64,000 nucleotides of DNA from Thalassovita gelatinovora (GTDB taxonomy: Bacteria; Pseudomonadota; Alphaproteobacteria; Rhodobacterales; Rhodobacteraceae). Below, piece by piece: positions 36,118-45,263 of this stretch. Position numbers and translations under genes: made by a program. The notes under the pieces were generated by a model. That model was not told the DNA's origin. It searched no databases and worked only from the letters and a program-made list of their open reading frames with translations. Position 1 is the first letter of the stretch. Each line of letters opens with the position of its first letter. The DNA lies in contig NZ_CYSA01000028.1 of NCBI RefSeq assembly GCF_001458355.1, positions 1 to 64,000 of the forward strand. Reading direction: 5' to 3'.

Positions 36118-36816
36118 ATGAAACCCTTAACGACCATTAGCAGCATCGTTCTAGCCGTGGCGTTGCTGCCGCTTCCGGTGCTGGCCGAAAATGCGGTTCG
36201 CAAGATCACCGTGACCGGCGACGCCCGGATTGCCGTCGAACCGGATATGGCGATGGTTTCGCTGGGTGTAAAACAGCGCGCGAAGACGGCCGAGGCGGCG
36301 ATGAACCAGACATCGCAGATCGTGGCGCAGATGGTCGAGCGCTTGAAGGTGCAAGGCATTGCCACGCGCGATTTGCAGACCAATGAGCTGTCGCTCTACC
36401 AGGTCGACCGGCGCTCCAGCAGTGGCGAACGTGAACCGGACGGTTTCGAAGCCAGCAATATGGTGCAGGTGCGGGTGCGCGATCTCGAAAAGCTTGGGGC
36501 GTTGCTGAACGCGGTGCTGGAAGACGGGGCGAACCAGTTCAACGGGTTGACTTTCGGATTGAAAACGCCCGGTCCGGTACGCGATCAGGCGCGCCGGGAT
36601 GCTGTGGCCGAAGCGCTGCGTAAGGCGGCGATTTTGGCCGATGCCGCCGGGGTGGACCTGGGGCCGGTGCTGAACATTGTCGAAGCTGGTGGCAATGATG
36701 GGGTGATGCCGATGATGATGGCCACGCAACGCGCTGCCCCGGTACCGGTCGCACAAGGCGAAATAGACATCCGCGAAAGCGTGACGCTGGTGATTTCGCT
36801 AAAAGACCGGGATTGA
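36118..36816 (+). CDS. SIMPL (DUF541) domain protein, periplasmic
   Basis: A 232-residue protein with a signal peptide (residues 1-23, LPLPVLA). The mature part starts RKITVTGDARIAVEPDMAMV, the typical SIMPL opening, and includes GVKQRAKTAEAAMNQTSQIV and QFNGLTFGLKTPGPVRDQAR. Family members (YggE, BP26) form ring-like assemblies in the periplasm and are linked to oxidative stress, but the molecular role is not known. It is single-gene here. Confidence 0.9.
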   Translation: MKPLTTISSIVLAVALLPLPVLAENAVRKITVTGDARIAVEPDMAMVSLGVKQRAKTAEAAMNQTSQIVAQMVERLKVQGIATRDLQTNELSLYQVDRRSSSGEREPDGFEASNMVQVRVRDLEKLGALLNAVLEDGANQFNGLTFGLKTPGPVRDQARRDAVAEALRKAAILADAAGVDLGPVLNIVEAGGNDGVMPMMMATQRAAPVPVAQGEIDIRESVTLVISLKDRD

Positions 36817-36889
36817 TTTTGTGCAGATTTGCGCCCGTCCCTGAGAACGGGCGCAAAGAGCAATGTTTCAATATCAGCCGCCGCTTGGG

Positions 36890-38182
36890 TCAGGTCGAAG
36901 CCTTTTCCAGCGCTTGGCCAAGATCGCGGATCAGATCGTCGGAATCTTCGATTCCGATGGAAATTCGCACTACGTTGGGGCCTGCCCCAGCTGCGATTTG
37001 CTGTTGTTCGGACAGTTGGCGGTGGGTGGTGCTGGCGGGGTGAATGACCAGTGACCGGGTATCGCCCAGATTGGCGACATGGCTGAACAGGTCCAGGCTT
37101 TCCACGAATTTCACACAAGCATCATAGCCGCCCTTCAACGCCACCGTGAACAACCCGCCGGTCCCCTTGGGGAACAACGCATTTGCGCGTTCATGGTAGG
37201 GGGAGCTTTCCAGCCCAGCATAGGTCACCGCTTCGACATGCGGGTTGGATTCCAGCCATTCGGCCACGGTCTGGGCATTCTGGCAGTGCCGTTCCATCCG
37301 CAATGACAGGGTTTCGATCCCCATCAAGGTATAGTGCGCTGCCTGCGGATTCAGTGTCATGCCAAGATCGCGCAAACCGATGGCAATACCATGGAAGGTG
37401 AAGGCCAAAGGCCCGAAGGTTTCATGGAATTTCAGCCCGTGATAGGCGGGTTCGGGTTCGGAAAGCGACGGGAATTTGCCGCTGGCGGACCAGTCGAAAT
37501 TGCCCGAATCAACCACCACGCCACCGGTGACGGTGCCGTTGCCGGTCAGGTATTTGGTCATCGAATGCACCACCAGAGTAGCGCCGAGTTCGATCGGGCG
37601 GCACAGGTAAGGCGTGGCCGAGGTGTTATCGACGATCAGCGGCAGTCCTGCTTTGTTGGCAATCGCTGCAACCGCCGGAATGTCGGTGACGTAACCGCCG
37701 GGATTGGCGATTGATTCGCAGAAAATCGCGCGTGTATCGTCGTTGATTGCCGCTTCGATGGCGGCGGTATCTTCGAAATCGACGAATGTCGCCGACCAGC
37801 CGAAGCGCTTGATCGTCTGACTGAACTGGGTGATCGAACCACCGTAAAGTCGGGTCGAAACCACCACGTTCAATCCCGGTGCCATCAGCGGAAACAGCGC
37901 CATGAGTTGCGCCGCGTGGCCCGAAGAACAGCAAACCGCACCGACCCCGCCTTCCATCGTTGCCACCCGTTCTTGCAATACCGCAACGGTGGGGTTGGTC
38001 AGGCGCGAATATATGTAACCGACTTCTTGTAGGTTGAACAACGCAGCGGCATGTTCGGCATCGCGGAACACATAGGCGGTGGTCTGGTAAATCGGTGTCT
38101 GTCGCGCACCGGTGGCCGGATCGGGGCGGCTGCCGGCGTGTATCTGCAGGGTGTCAAAACCATAGCTGGGGGTGTCGGTCAT
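36890..38182 (-). CDS. metY: O-acetylhomoserine sulfhydrylase (PLP, Cys/Met metabolism)
   Basis: A 430-residue PLP enzyme. FDTLQIHAGSRPDPATGARQ and PIYQTTAYVF form the N-terminus of O-acetylhomoserine aminocarboxypropyltransferases, and the Lys that binds PLP is in HSMTKYLTGNGTVTGG. It makes homocysteine from O-acetylhomoserine and sulfide. A very good ribosome-binding site, AAGGAGGAG, stands before the ATG at 38182, so the 198 extra codons of open frame upstream (antisense to the VOC gene) are not used. No known SAM riboswitch was recognised in the 102-base leader. Confidence 0.94.
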   Translation of the reverse strand: MTDTPSYGFDTLQIHAGSRPDPATGARQTPIYQTTAYVFRDAEHAAALFNLQEVGYIYSRLTNPTVAVLQERVATMEGGVGAVCCSSGHAAQLMALFPLMAPGLNVVVSTRLYGGSITQFSQTIKRFGWSATFVDFEDTAAIEAAINDDTRAIFCESIANPGGYVTDIPAVAAIANKAGLPLIVDNTSATPYLCRPIELGATLVVHSMTKYLTGNGTVTGGVVVDSGNFDWSASGKFPSLSEPEPAYHGLKFHETFGPLAFTFHGIAIGLRDLGMTLNPQAAHYTLMGIETLSLRMERHCQNAQTVAEWLESNPHVEAVTYAGLESSPYHERANALFPKGTGGLFTVALKGGYDACVKFVESLDLFSHVANLGDTRSLVIHPASTTHRQLSEQQQIAAGAGPNVVRISIGIEDSDDLIRDLGQALEKAST

Positions 38183-38284
38183 GGGGTCTACTCCTCCTTG
38201 GAAATCCGTTTTGGGCTGTGCTTCGTCATTGGATAGGGCATAGAGATGTGGCTCACAACTATTCTGATGACGAAAGGTCAATCG

Positions 38285-38698
38285 ATGCGCTCTGTCTTCC
38301 ATCTTGCCTATAACGTGTCCGATCTGGATCAGGCCCGCGCCTTTTATGGCGACCTGCTGGGTGCGAAAGAGGGGCGCAGCACTGAAACCTGGGTGGATTT
38401 CAATTTCTTTGGCCATCAGATCAGCCTGCATCTGGGCACACCGTTTGCAACCTCTGACACCGGCAAGGTGGGCGATCATATGGTGCCTATGCCGCATCTG
38501 GGCGTGGTTCTGGAATTGCCACAATGGCAGCAATTGGCGCATCGGTTGCAGGCGGCAGAGGTGGCCTTCGTGATCCCGCCTTCGGTACGATTCCAAGGCG
38601 AACCGGGCGAACAATGGACGATGTTTTTCCGCGATCCGTCGGGCAACCCGATCGAAATCAAGGGATTTGCCGATTTCGACCGGATTTTTGCCAGCTGA
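38285..38698 (+). CDS. VOC-family (glyoxalase-like) protein
   Basis: A 137-residue protein of the vicinal oxygen chelate fold: VFHLAYNVSDLDQARAFYGD at the start with a metal His, WVDFNFFGHQISLHLG in the middle, and MFFRDPSGNPIEIKGF at the end with the usual Glu. It may be a dioxygenase or lyase of unknown substrate. AAAGGT lies 7 bases before the ATG at 38285; another ATG at 38267 is possible. It is divergent from metY. Confidence 0.87.
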   Translation: MRSVFHLAYNVSDLDQARAFYGDLLGAKEGRSTETWVDFNFFGHQISLHLGTPFATSDTGKVGDHMVPMPHLGVVLELPQWQQLAHRLQAAEVAFVIPPSVRFQGEPGEQWTMFFRDPSGNPIEIKGFADFDRIFAS

Positions 38699-38865
38699 GA
38701 CACAGCTAAATACGATCCGTTTCTTGCGCCCGGTTTCGTATCGGAAGCCGGGTTTCATCCACTGCAGCCGGGGCATTCAAAGCACATGGTTTGGGCCGAT
38801 CATGCGCGGCGCAACACGCCGCCTATTGGCTTGCAGTATGCCTGCGCCCGGTCCATTCTTGCGCC

Positions 38866-40617
38866 ATGGCCGAGCAGAAAAAAACTACTTATCCCGGCGG
38901 GTTCGATGCGATCGTTGCGCAGATGGAAACCCGGATGCACCCGTTCATTTATGGGCCCGGCGAAGCCTTGCCGTCGCTGGATGTAGATTTCCAGCCCCTG
39001 AAGCGGAAATTGATGGACCCGGCTGCGCCGGAAGTTGCGGGGTCGACATCAACTTACGCCCGTAAATATCGGGATTTGGCCCAAGAATTTGAAGGCGAAC
39101 CCGCTCTTTTACATCTGCACGGATTGCTTGTTGCGAACCTGCGGCGGCACGATCAACCGGCCCATACAATCGCGCTTTTTGTCCGGCTGTGGCAGGAAGA
39201 AGCGGCGTTCTTGATAGATCATCTCGATGCGCGCTGGCTGGTGTCGGCTGCCACTACATTTGGCGATCACGGGGTCAGTGAGGCGCAGCGCAGCCTTGGG
39301 CAGTCGCTGACCGTTTTGTTCGGAATGATGAAGCTCTATGAAACCGAACGATTGTTTTCCGGCAGCCCCCCGGATCAGGCATTCGTCTGGCAACGCAAAT
39401 CGGCCAAGAGACTGGCGATGCAGATGGACGCCTATGCCATCATGGGCGGCGGACTGGATGTGAATATGTTAGGCCGGTTGTGGCAGGACGCGGATCGCGA
39501 TGCCGTCATCTGCCCGCTGGTGCGCCGGTTGCTGAGCCTGCTGATCGAGGATGACAAAACAGTTTTTCGCCGTCTGCGCACCATGCGTCGCCGCAAGGAA
39601 AAACAAAAAGCCGCCGAAGCCCCGCCGGAACGACCGAAGAAACAACGCAACCCGGTACCGGTGCCGGAACGAAGCCAGATCACCGATCCAACCCGGATCA
39701 AATGGGGCACAGTATCGTTGATCAAGGCCCCGCTGGACAAGATCCTGCGCTTTGCCGCGCATCATCTGGCACTGGGGGCGCATCGGGTTCACATCTATCT
39801 CGACGATCCCGATCCGATCACGGTCGAAGCGCTGTCGCTGCATCCACAGATTGATGTGACGGCTTGCGACGCAGATTACTGGGCGGCGCAGAAACGGGGT
39901 CGGATGGACACCCACCGGATGCGGCAAGTCTGGGTCGCGACTCAAGCCTATAATATGACCGATTGTCATTGGCTGGCCCATATCGATGTCGATGAATTCC
40001 TGCTGCCCAGCCTGACCATGGTGCAGCATCTGGCTCAAGTGAGCCCTGACAAGATCGCTTTGCATCTGCCACCTGCCGAACAATTGGCAACCGGGGCAGG
40101 GTCGGAGGCGTTCAAGCTGGCACCGCGTTCGGTCGGTGCGCCCGCGACGGTGCTGGAAACGATCTATCCGACCTTCGGAATGCACCTGCGCGGCGGGTTT
40201 ATAAGCCATATCGAAGGCAAGCTTTTCGTCCGAACAGGCGTCGAAGGGCTGCGGTTCGGTATTCACGCCATCCATTGGCAGGGCGCACCGGCCACTAATA
40301 TTCAGGCTCAACCGCGGCTGTATCTGGGCCATGCCCATGCGCCGACATGGGATGAGTTCATGGCCGATATGGAATTCCGCATGGCGCATGGATCCTATCG
40401 CAAAACCGATGAAGACGAAAAATTCCGTTTCAGCGATGTGGTCGATTTCCTGATTGAAGCCGAAGGAGAAGCCGGGTTGCAGGCGTTTTATAAGGAGGTT
40501 TGCACCCTGACCCCGCAATTGGCGAAAAAATTGACTGAAAACAATATGCTACTGGAATATCCGTTGCATCTGGATGACAAGCTGGCGCAGGTTTTCGGCC
40601 CGTATATGGAAGGATGA
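38866..40617 (+). CDS. Glycosyltransferase-like protein (family 2 type) with an extra N-terminal domain
   Basis: A 583-residue protein. Residues 1-270 form a helical domain I do not recognise, followed by a basic, Pro-rich linker (RRRKEKQKAAEAPPERPKKQ). The C-terminal 300 residues form a GT-A-like domain starting WGTVSLIKAPLDKILRFAAH, with YLDD and the metal-binding HIDVDEFLLPS. It is a close relative of the next gene, which consists of the GT domain only, and of two genes at 62-64 kb. Such proteins usually act on surface polysaccharides; the sugar and acceptor are unknown. Confidence 0.75.
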   Translation: MAEQKKTTYPGGFDAIVAQMETRMHPFIYGPGEALPSLDVDFQPLKRKLMDPAAPEVAGSTSTYARKYRDLAQEFEGEPALLHLHGLLVANLRRHDQPAHTIALFVRLWQEEAAFLIDHLDARWLVSAATTFGDHGVSEAQRSLGQSLTVLFGMMKLYETERLFSGSPPDQAFVWQRKSAKRLAMQMDAYAIMGGGLDVNMLGRLWQDADRDAVICPLVRRLLSLLIEDDKTVFRRLRTMRRRKEKQKAAEAPPERPKKQRNPVPVPERSQITDPTRIKWGTVSLIKAPLDKILRFAAHHLALGAHRVHIYLDDPDPITVEALSLHPQIDVTACDADYWAAQKRGRMDTHRMRQVWVATQAYNMTDCHWLAHIDVDEFLLPSLTMVQHLAQVSPDKIALHLPPAEQLATGAGSEAFKLAPRSVGAPATVLETIYPTFGMHLRGGFISHIEGKLFVRTGVEGLRFGIHAIHWQGAPATNIQAQPRLYLGHAHAPTWDEFMADMEFRMAHGSYRKTDEDEKFRFSDVVDFLIEAEGEAGLQAFYKEVCTLTPQLAKKLTENNMLLEYPLHLDDKLAQVFGPYMEG

Positions 40618-40621
40618 CTCG

Positions 40622-41572
40622 ATGAGCGCACCGAAGTGGGGAGTGGTTGCAACGATCAAGGCACCGGTGCACGACATTCTGAATTTCTGCGCCCATCACA
40701 TCGATATCGGCGCGCATCGGTTGTTCATCTATCTTGATGACGACAATCAAGACGCTTACCGCATCCTGTCAGATCATCCAAAAGTCAGGCCGACGCTGAC
40801 CGATGACACCTATTGGAAACGGTTGGGAATGAAGCGGCGGGTGAAACATCAATCGCGCCAGTTTGAAAATGCCCGCCACGCTTATGGTCGGGCGCTGGAT
40901 GTGGATTGGCTGGCCCATATCGACGTGGATGAATTCCTTTGGCCGTTGGACCGGTCGCTGGCTGCGCAACTGGCCGATCTTCCCTCAGATTGCCAATGTG
41001 CCCGCATTCGCCCGGTCGAGGCGCTGGCAGGGGATGATCCCGAAGTGACCTATTTCAAGGGCTACAGCATCCGGCAACCGAAACGCCGCATTGAAACCGC
41101 CGGCATTTACCCGACTTATGGGCCGCATTTGAATGGCGGCTTTCTCAGCCATGTCGCGGGCAAGATGATTTATCGCACAGGTGTGGACGGGCTAAAGGTG
41201 CAAATCCACAATGTTTTTGTTGGCGATCAGATGAATCCCGGTCAGCAGGAACTCGACGGCACCCAACTTCTGCATATGCACGCCAAAAGTTGGGATGATT
41301 TCATCGCGGCTTTCCGGTTCCGGCTGAAGAAAGGGTCCTATCGCAGCGAGTTGAAGCCGAACATGCCGCGCGAAGATGGTGGTTTGACCCTGCACGAGCT
41401 GTTTACAATGATCCATGACGAGGAGGGCGAGGCCGGTTTACGCTCTTTCTATGATGAGGTTTGCACCGCCAGTCCGTTCTTGATGGACAGGTTGCGCAGC
41501 CATGGGCTTATGTACAGTTATGAGTTGCATCTTGAAGATAGGCGCAACCGACATTTTCCCGGCTTACTTTGA
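40622..41572 (+). CDS. Glycosyltransferase-like protein (family 2 type)
   Basis: A 316-residue protein parallel to the C-terminal half of its upstream neighbour: WGVVATIKAPVHDILNFCAH, then LFIYLDDDN, HIDVDEFLWPLD, PTYGPHLNGGFLSHVAGKMI and the end HDEEGEAGLRSFYDEVCTAS. The two genes are 4 bases apart and arose by duplication; this one lacks the N-terminal domain. The role is inferred to be transfer of a sugar in cell-surface glycan synthesis. Downstream lies a structured RNA. Confidence 0.8.
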   Translation: MSAPKWGVVATIKAPVHDILNFCAHHIDIGAHRLFIYLDDDNQDAYRILSDHPKVRPTLTDDTYWKRLGMKRRVKHQSRQFENARHAYGRALDVDWLAHIDVDEFLWPLDRSLAAQLADLPSDCQCARIRPVEALAGDDPEVTYFKGYSIRQPKRRIETAGIYPTYGPHLNGGFLSHVAGKMIYRTGVDGLKVQIHNVFVGDQMNPGQQELDGTQLLHMHAKSWDDFIAAFRFRLKKGSYRSELKPNMPREDGGLTLHELFTMIHDEEGEAGLRSFYDEVCTASPFLMDRLRSHGLMYSYELHLEDRRNRHFPGLL

Positions 41573-41577
41573 AGAAT

Positions 41578-41690
41578 TGGGCGCTCAAAGGTAAGATAGG
41601 GTGCAAACCCCTGAAAATCTACGTTGCATTGACCCGAAGCGAGGTTTCGGGTAAACCCCGCGCTCATAGGGTTGCGCTGTTGAGCGCCCA
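41578..41690 (+). ncRNA. Candidate structured RNA / leader of the DEAD-box helicase gene
   Basis: A closing stem pairs 41578-41588 with 41680-41690 (11 bp, core GGGCGCTCAA with TTGAGCGCCC). Inside, AGAT-AGGG (41594-41601) pairs with CCCT (41609-41612) and ATCT (41617-41620), with a GAAA bulge. The loop TGCAA (41602-41606) can pair with TTGCA (41624-41628), making an H-type pseudoknot. ACCCGAA (41632-41638) pairs with TTCGGGT (41646-41652) and AACCC (41654-41658) with GGGTT (41669-41673). I do not recognise it as a known riboswitch. It lies 67 bases before the helicase start. Confidence 0.6.
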
Positions 41691-41757
41691 TTGGGCCAAC
41701 CAGGCCGATCCGAACTAGATGCTACGGGCCAGACATGTCCGTAAAACACGGATACAC

Positions 41758-43200
41758 ATGACAAAATTTGCTGATCTGAAGCTCGATCCGAAGGTACTCA
41801 AAGCCATTGAAGAGGCTGGGTACGAAACTCCCACACCCATTCAGGCCGGTGCGATTCCACCTGCTTTGGAAGGCCGCGACGTTCTGGGTATCGCCCAGAC
41901 CGGTACCGGCAAAACCGCCAGCTTCACGCTGCCGATGATCACCATGCTGTCGAAAGGCAGGGCACGGGCACGGATGCCGCGGTCCTTGGTCTTGTGCCCT
42001 ACGCGGGAACTGGCTGCGCAGGTGGCGGAAAACTTCGATGTCTACGCCAAGCATGTGAAGCTGACCAAAGCGTTGCTGATCGGTGGCGTTTCGTTCAACG
42101 AGCAGGACAAACTGATCGACAAGGGCGTTGACGTTCTGATCGCCACGCCGGGCCGTTTGCTAGACCATTTCGAACGTGGCAAGCTGTTGCTGACCGGTGT
42201 ACAGATCATGGTGGTCGACGAAGCCGACCGGATGCTCGACATGGGGTTCATTCCCGATATCGAACGTATTTTCAGCCTGACACCGTTCACCCGTCAGACG
42301 CTTTTTTTCTCTGCGACCATGGCCCCCGAGATCGAACGCATTACCAATACGTTCCTATCCGGCCCCGAGCGGATCGAAATCGCCCGTCAGGCGACGGCGT
42401 CGGAAACCATTACGCAAGCCGTGGTTAAATTCAAAGGATCGCGCAAGGATCGTGAAGCCAGCGAAAAGCGCAAGCTGCTGCGCGCGCTGATCGATGGCGA
42501 AGGCGACAAGCTGACAAACGCGATCATTTTCTGCAACCGCAAGACGGATGTGGATATTGTTGCGAAGTCATTGAAAAAATACGGTTATGACGCTTCCCCG
42601 ATCCATGGCGATCTGGACCAATCGCAGCGTACCAAGACGTTGGATCAATTCCGCGACGGGTCGCTGCGGTTCCTGATTGCGTCGGATGTTGCTGCGCGCG
42701 GACTGGATGTTCCCAGCGTCAGCCATGTGATTAATTTCGATGTGCCGGGCCATGCCGAAGATTACGTGCACCGGATTGGCCGCACCGGCCGGGCCGGACG
42801 TGAAGGTAAAGCGATCACCATTTGCGCCCCGCGGGATGAAAAGGCCTTTGACGCTGTTGAAGCGCTGATTCAAAGAGAAGTCCCGCGTCTGGAAAACCCG
42901 CTGAAGGATCAGGCACCAACTGCCCCCCGCAGCAGGGCGAAGAAAGCTACTGAGGTCAAGCAAGACGCGGCTGCGCCTGTTCAGGAAAAAACCACTGCGC
43001 CCGTGCAGGAAAAAACCGAAGCTTCTGTCACCGAAAAGCCGCGTCAGGATGTCCGTAAAGACACGCGCAAGGGCAAAGATGACGACAATGGTCGTTCGCG
43101 CCGGTCTTCTTCGCGCCGCCGCGACGACAACGTCGTGGGCATGGGGGAACATATGCCGTCTTTCATCGCGTTGAGCTTCGACGAGCGCCGCGCGACCTGA
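41758..43200 (+). CDS. rhlE: DEAD-box RNA helicase, RhlE type
   Basis: A 480-residue helicase. Motif I is AQTGTGKTASFTLP (residues 46-59); PTRELAAQ, TPGRLLDHF, VVDEADRMLDMGF, FFSATMAPE, ASDVAARGLDVPSVSHVINF and HRIGRTGRAGREG follow. The 110-residue C-terminal tail is charged and repetitive (twice APVQEKT, then many Lys/Arg), a usual RNA-binding extension. It remodels RNA, for example in ribosome assembly, mRNA decay and cold adaptation. The ATG at 41758 is preferred to an upstream one at 41719. The structured leader suggests control at the RNA level. Confidence 0.93.
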   Translation: MTKFADLKLDPKVLKAIEEAGYETPTPIQAGAIPPALEGRDVLGIAQTGTGKTASFTLPMITMLSKGRARARMPRSLVLCPTRELAAQVAENFDVYAKHVKLTKALLIGGVSFNEQDKLIDKGVDVLIATPGRLLDHFERGKLLLTGVQIMVVDEADRMLDMGFIPDIERIFSLTPFTRQTLFFSATMAPEIERITNTFLSGPERIEIARQATASETITQAVVKFKGSRKDREASEKRKLLRALIDGEGDKLTNAIIFCNRKTDVDIVAKSLKKYGYDASPIHGDLDQSQRTKTLDQFRDGSLRFLIASDVAARGLDVPSVSHVINFDVPGHAEDYVHRIGRTGRAGREGKAITICAPRDEKAFDAVEALIQREVPRLENPLKDQAPTAPRSRAKKATEVKQDAAAPVQEKTTAPVQEKTEASVTEKPRQDVRKDTRKGKDDDNGRSRRSSSRRRDDNVVGMGEHMPSFIALSFDERRAT

Positions 43201-43203
43201 TCT

Positions 43204-43218
43204 TATCGAAAAACGATA
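43204..43218 (+). other. Small hairpin after the helicase gene
   Basis: TATCG-AAAAA-CGATA (43204-43218), 4 bases after the stop and just before the terminator. It may protect the 3' end. Confidence 0.5.
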
Positions 43219-43219
43219 G

Positions 43220-43247
43220 AAAAAGCCGCCCAATGGGCGGCTTTTTT
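43220..43247. terminator. Bidirectional intrinsic terminator
   Basis: AGCCGCCC (43224-43231), loop AAT, GGGCGGCT (43235-43242), then a T run. On the other strand the A run before the stem gives the T run as well. It serves the helicase gene (plus) and the NlpD-like gene (minus) that converge here. Confidence 0.92.
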
Positions 43248-43284
43248 GTGGTCAACTCGATTTAATACCAATCCCTTGGTCTGA

Positions 43285-44529
43285 TCAGTTCAGATAAGGC
43301 ATCGGGTCGACACTGTCGAACCCTTTGCGGACTTCGAAATGCACGTAATTCGATTTGCCACTGCGGATACTGGCGATGGTCTGACCGCGCTTCACGCTGT
43401 CGCCCTTTGCGACTTTGATCCCGTCGAGATTTGCGTAAACCGTCAGCAGTCCGCCGGTATGTTTGATCACCACGATCGGCACCTTATCGGCATCCGAAGT
43501 GATCGCGGCAACGGTGCCTTCTTTCGCGGCCTTGACTGGTGTGCCAGAGGCGGCGGAAACGTCGATACCGTCGGTTTTGCCCTTCTTGTATTCGCGGATG
43601 ATGCTGCCATTGACCGGCATGTCCATTTTTGCGGATGTGCTGGCCTTTGTCTGGGAACTCCCCAGATCGGGGGTTTTCGGTTTGGCCATGGGTTGCGCTG
43701 CGGGAATGGTTTTTTCCTGTGGCAGCGGTTTCTTAGCGCTTGGCGGGGTGGGCGTCGGGCTACCTTGCCCCGGGACAGTGGTCTTTTGGGCCGCCGCCGC
43801 TGCCGCCGCCGCTTTCTGCGCGGTTTCGGCATCAGGCACCGGGATCAGCAGGAACTGACCTTCGCGGATGGTGAAATCCGGGCCTAACCCGTTCCATTCC
43901 GCCAAGGCGCGCACACTGACGTTGTAAAGCCGCGAAATCGTATATGCGGTTTCACCGCGCACCACCTTGTGACGGATCGGTTCGATGCCGACCTGCGGTT
44001 TGTCGGTGGCTTTGGCTGTGGGGGCGGGCGCTGCGGCAGGTTGGGAAACCGGTTTCAACGCCACTGTTTCCACCGGGGCCGGTTGCGCGCGGTCGATGGC
44101 TCCGCCCGCCAGAGAGGCAATATCGACATTGCTGGGCGGCTGGATTGGTCCGGTGCTGTGCGCGCCTGTGGCGGGCGACGGTTCTTCCACCCGAGCGGGA
44201 AGAGCCAAAACTTCGTTCTGGCGCAGCGGATCGTCTGGTGACAATCCGTTGTAGCGGGCCAATTCCGCCGGGTTGATGCCGACGCGGTCGGCCACTTCTT
44301 TGACGCTATCGCCGCGCTTGGCTACGGCCACCTGATAAGAAGGATAGGAAATAACGCCGCGGTTGTCGGGGTCGGGGCGGTGTCCACTGGCCATTCTGGC
44401 GGCGTCGGTGGTGTTAAAAGCGTTGCCGAAATTTCCGCGTAGGTCAAAATCCAACGGCTGGTCGCAGCCAGCCAGAAGCGCCAGAGCCGGAACGGCCCAA
44501 ATCAGGCGTGATTTGTGGGAATAATGCAT
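43285..44529 (-). CDS. NlpD-like lipoprotein with LysM domains and a degenerate M23 domain
   Basis: A 414-residue outer-membrane lipoprotein (lipobox LALLAGC). Two LysM domains bind peptidoglycan at about residues 65-112 (VAKRGDSVKEVADRVGINPA) and 188-235 (HKVVRGETAYTISRLYNVSV). An Ala/Pro linker leads to an M23 domain at about 300-412. The usual zinc-binding His of HxxxD is replaced (GKTDGIDV), while NYVHFEVRKG keeps the later His. This is the picture of E. coli NlpD/EnvC, which activate amidases instead of cutting peptidoglycan. The neighbours surE and pcm support the nlpD assignment, since surE-pcm-nlpD is a classic order. Confidence 0.9.
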   Translation of the reverse strand: MHYSHKSRLIWAVPALALLAGCDQPLDFDLRGNFGNAFNTTDAARMASGHRPDPDNRGVISYPSYQVAVAKRGDSVKEVADRVGINPAELARYNGLSPDDPLRQNEVLALPARVEEPSPATGAHSTGPIQPPSNVDIASLAGGAIDRAQPAPVETVALKPVSQPAAAPAPTAKATDKPQVGIEPIRHKVVRGETAYTISRLYNVSVRALAEWNGLGPDFTIREGQFLLIPVPDAETAQKAAAAAAAAQKTTVPGQGSPTPTPPSAKKPLPQEKTIPAAQPMAKPKTPDLGSSQTKASTSAKMDMPVNGSIIREYKKGKTDGIDVSAASGTPVKAAKEGTVAAITSDADKVPIVVIKHTGGLLTVYANLDGIKVAKGDSVKRGQTIASIRSGKSNYVHFEVRKGFDSVDPMPYLN

Positions 44530-44612
44530 CTCGATTTCCTCAGTTTCTGCCTGCCCCTTGTTGGCCGGGGCTTGGTCAGCTGTAAGTCTTCGTTTTCGAA
44601 CATGTGCCGGGT

Positions 44613-45263
44613 TTAACTTTCACGGCCCACCCCTTCTAGCAAGGGGACAAAACGTACTGGGCGCAATTCTTCATATTCAAATCCACCGTCGTTCCGGGTG
44701 ACGCGGATCAGGCTTTGCACATGGTCCGACTGCCCCACCGGCAACACCATGATACCCCCGATTTTCAATTGCGCCAAGAGCGGCGGCGGCGGGTCTTCGG
44801 CCGCGGCGGTGACAATGATGCGGTCAAACGGCGCCTGATCAAGCAATCCGAAGCTGCCATCGGCGGTAAAGGCGGTTATATTGCTAAGGTCCAGCGCCTC
44901 GAAAATCTCGCGTGCCTCGCGCACCAGTCGCGAATGCCGGTCCACGGTATAGACCCGGCGGGCCAATTGGCTGAGGATCGCGGCCTGATAACCGGACCCG
45001 GTCCCGACCTCCAGCACCTTGTCGCGAGGTTGCACATCCAGAGCCTGTGTCATCAACGCGACCACGGACGGTTGGCTAATGGTCTGACCGCAAGCGATCG
45101 GCAGTGGCATGTCTTCATAGGCGCGCTCTGCGAAAAGGCCCTTGATAAAGCCGCCACGGTCGATTTTTTCCATCGCTTCCAACACGCGCGGTTCAGTCAC
45201 GCCCTTGGACCGGAGCGCGAACAGAAATTGCATCTTGCGGGTGGCGATTTCGTCGTCGTTCAT
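44613..45263 (-). CDS. pcm: Protein-L-isoaspartate O-methyltransferase
   Basis: A 216-residue SAM-dependent enzyme that repairs isoaspartyl residues. The SAM motif is [19 protein letters not shown], preceded by [20 protein letters not shown], a diagnostic substrate segment. Its ATG overlaps the stop of surE by four bases (ATGA). It sits in the surE-pcm-nlpD arrangement. Confidence 0.95.
   Translation of the reverse strand: MNDDEIATRKMQFLFALRSKGVTEPRVLEAMEKIDRGGFIKGLFAERAYEDMPLPIACGQTISQPSVVALMTQALDVQPRDKVLEVGTGSGYQAAILSQLARRVYTVDRHSRLVREAREIFEALDLSNITAFTADGSFGLLDQAPFDRIIVTAAAEDPPPPLLAQLKIGGIMVLPVGQSDHVQSLIRVTRNDGGFEYEELRPVRFVPLLEGVGRES

Noticed and set aside
38183-38284. Possible SAM riboswitch in the metY leader
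   Set aside because: The SAM-II, SAM-V and SAM/SAH core patterns were looked for and not found; the leader is short and lacks a clear pseudoknot.
42955-43030. Short repeated segment in the helicase tail as a CRISPR-like or mobile repeat
   Set aside because: It is two in-frame copies of a seven-residue protein repeat in a disordered tail.
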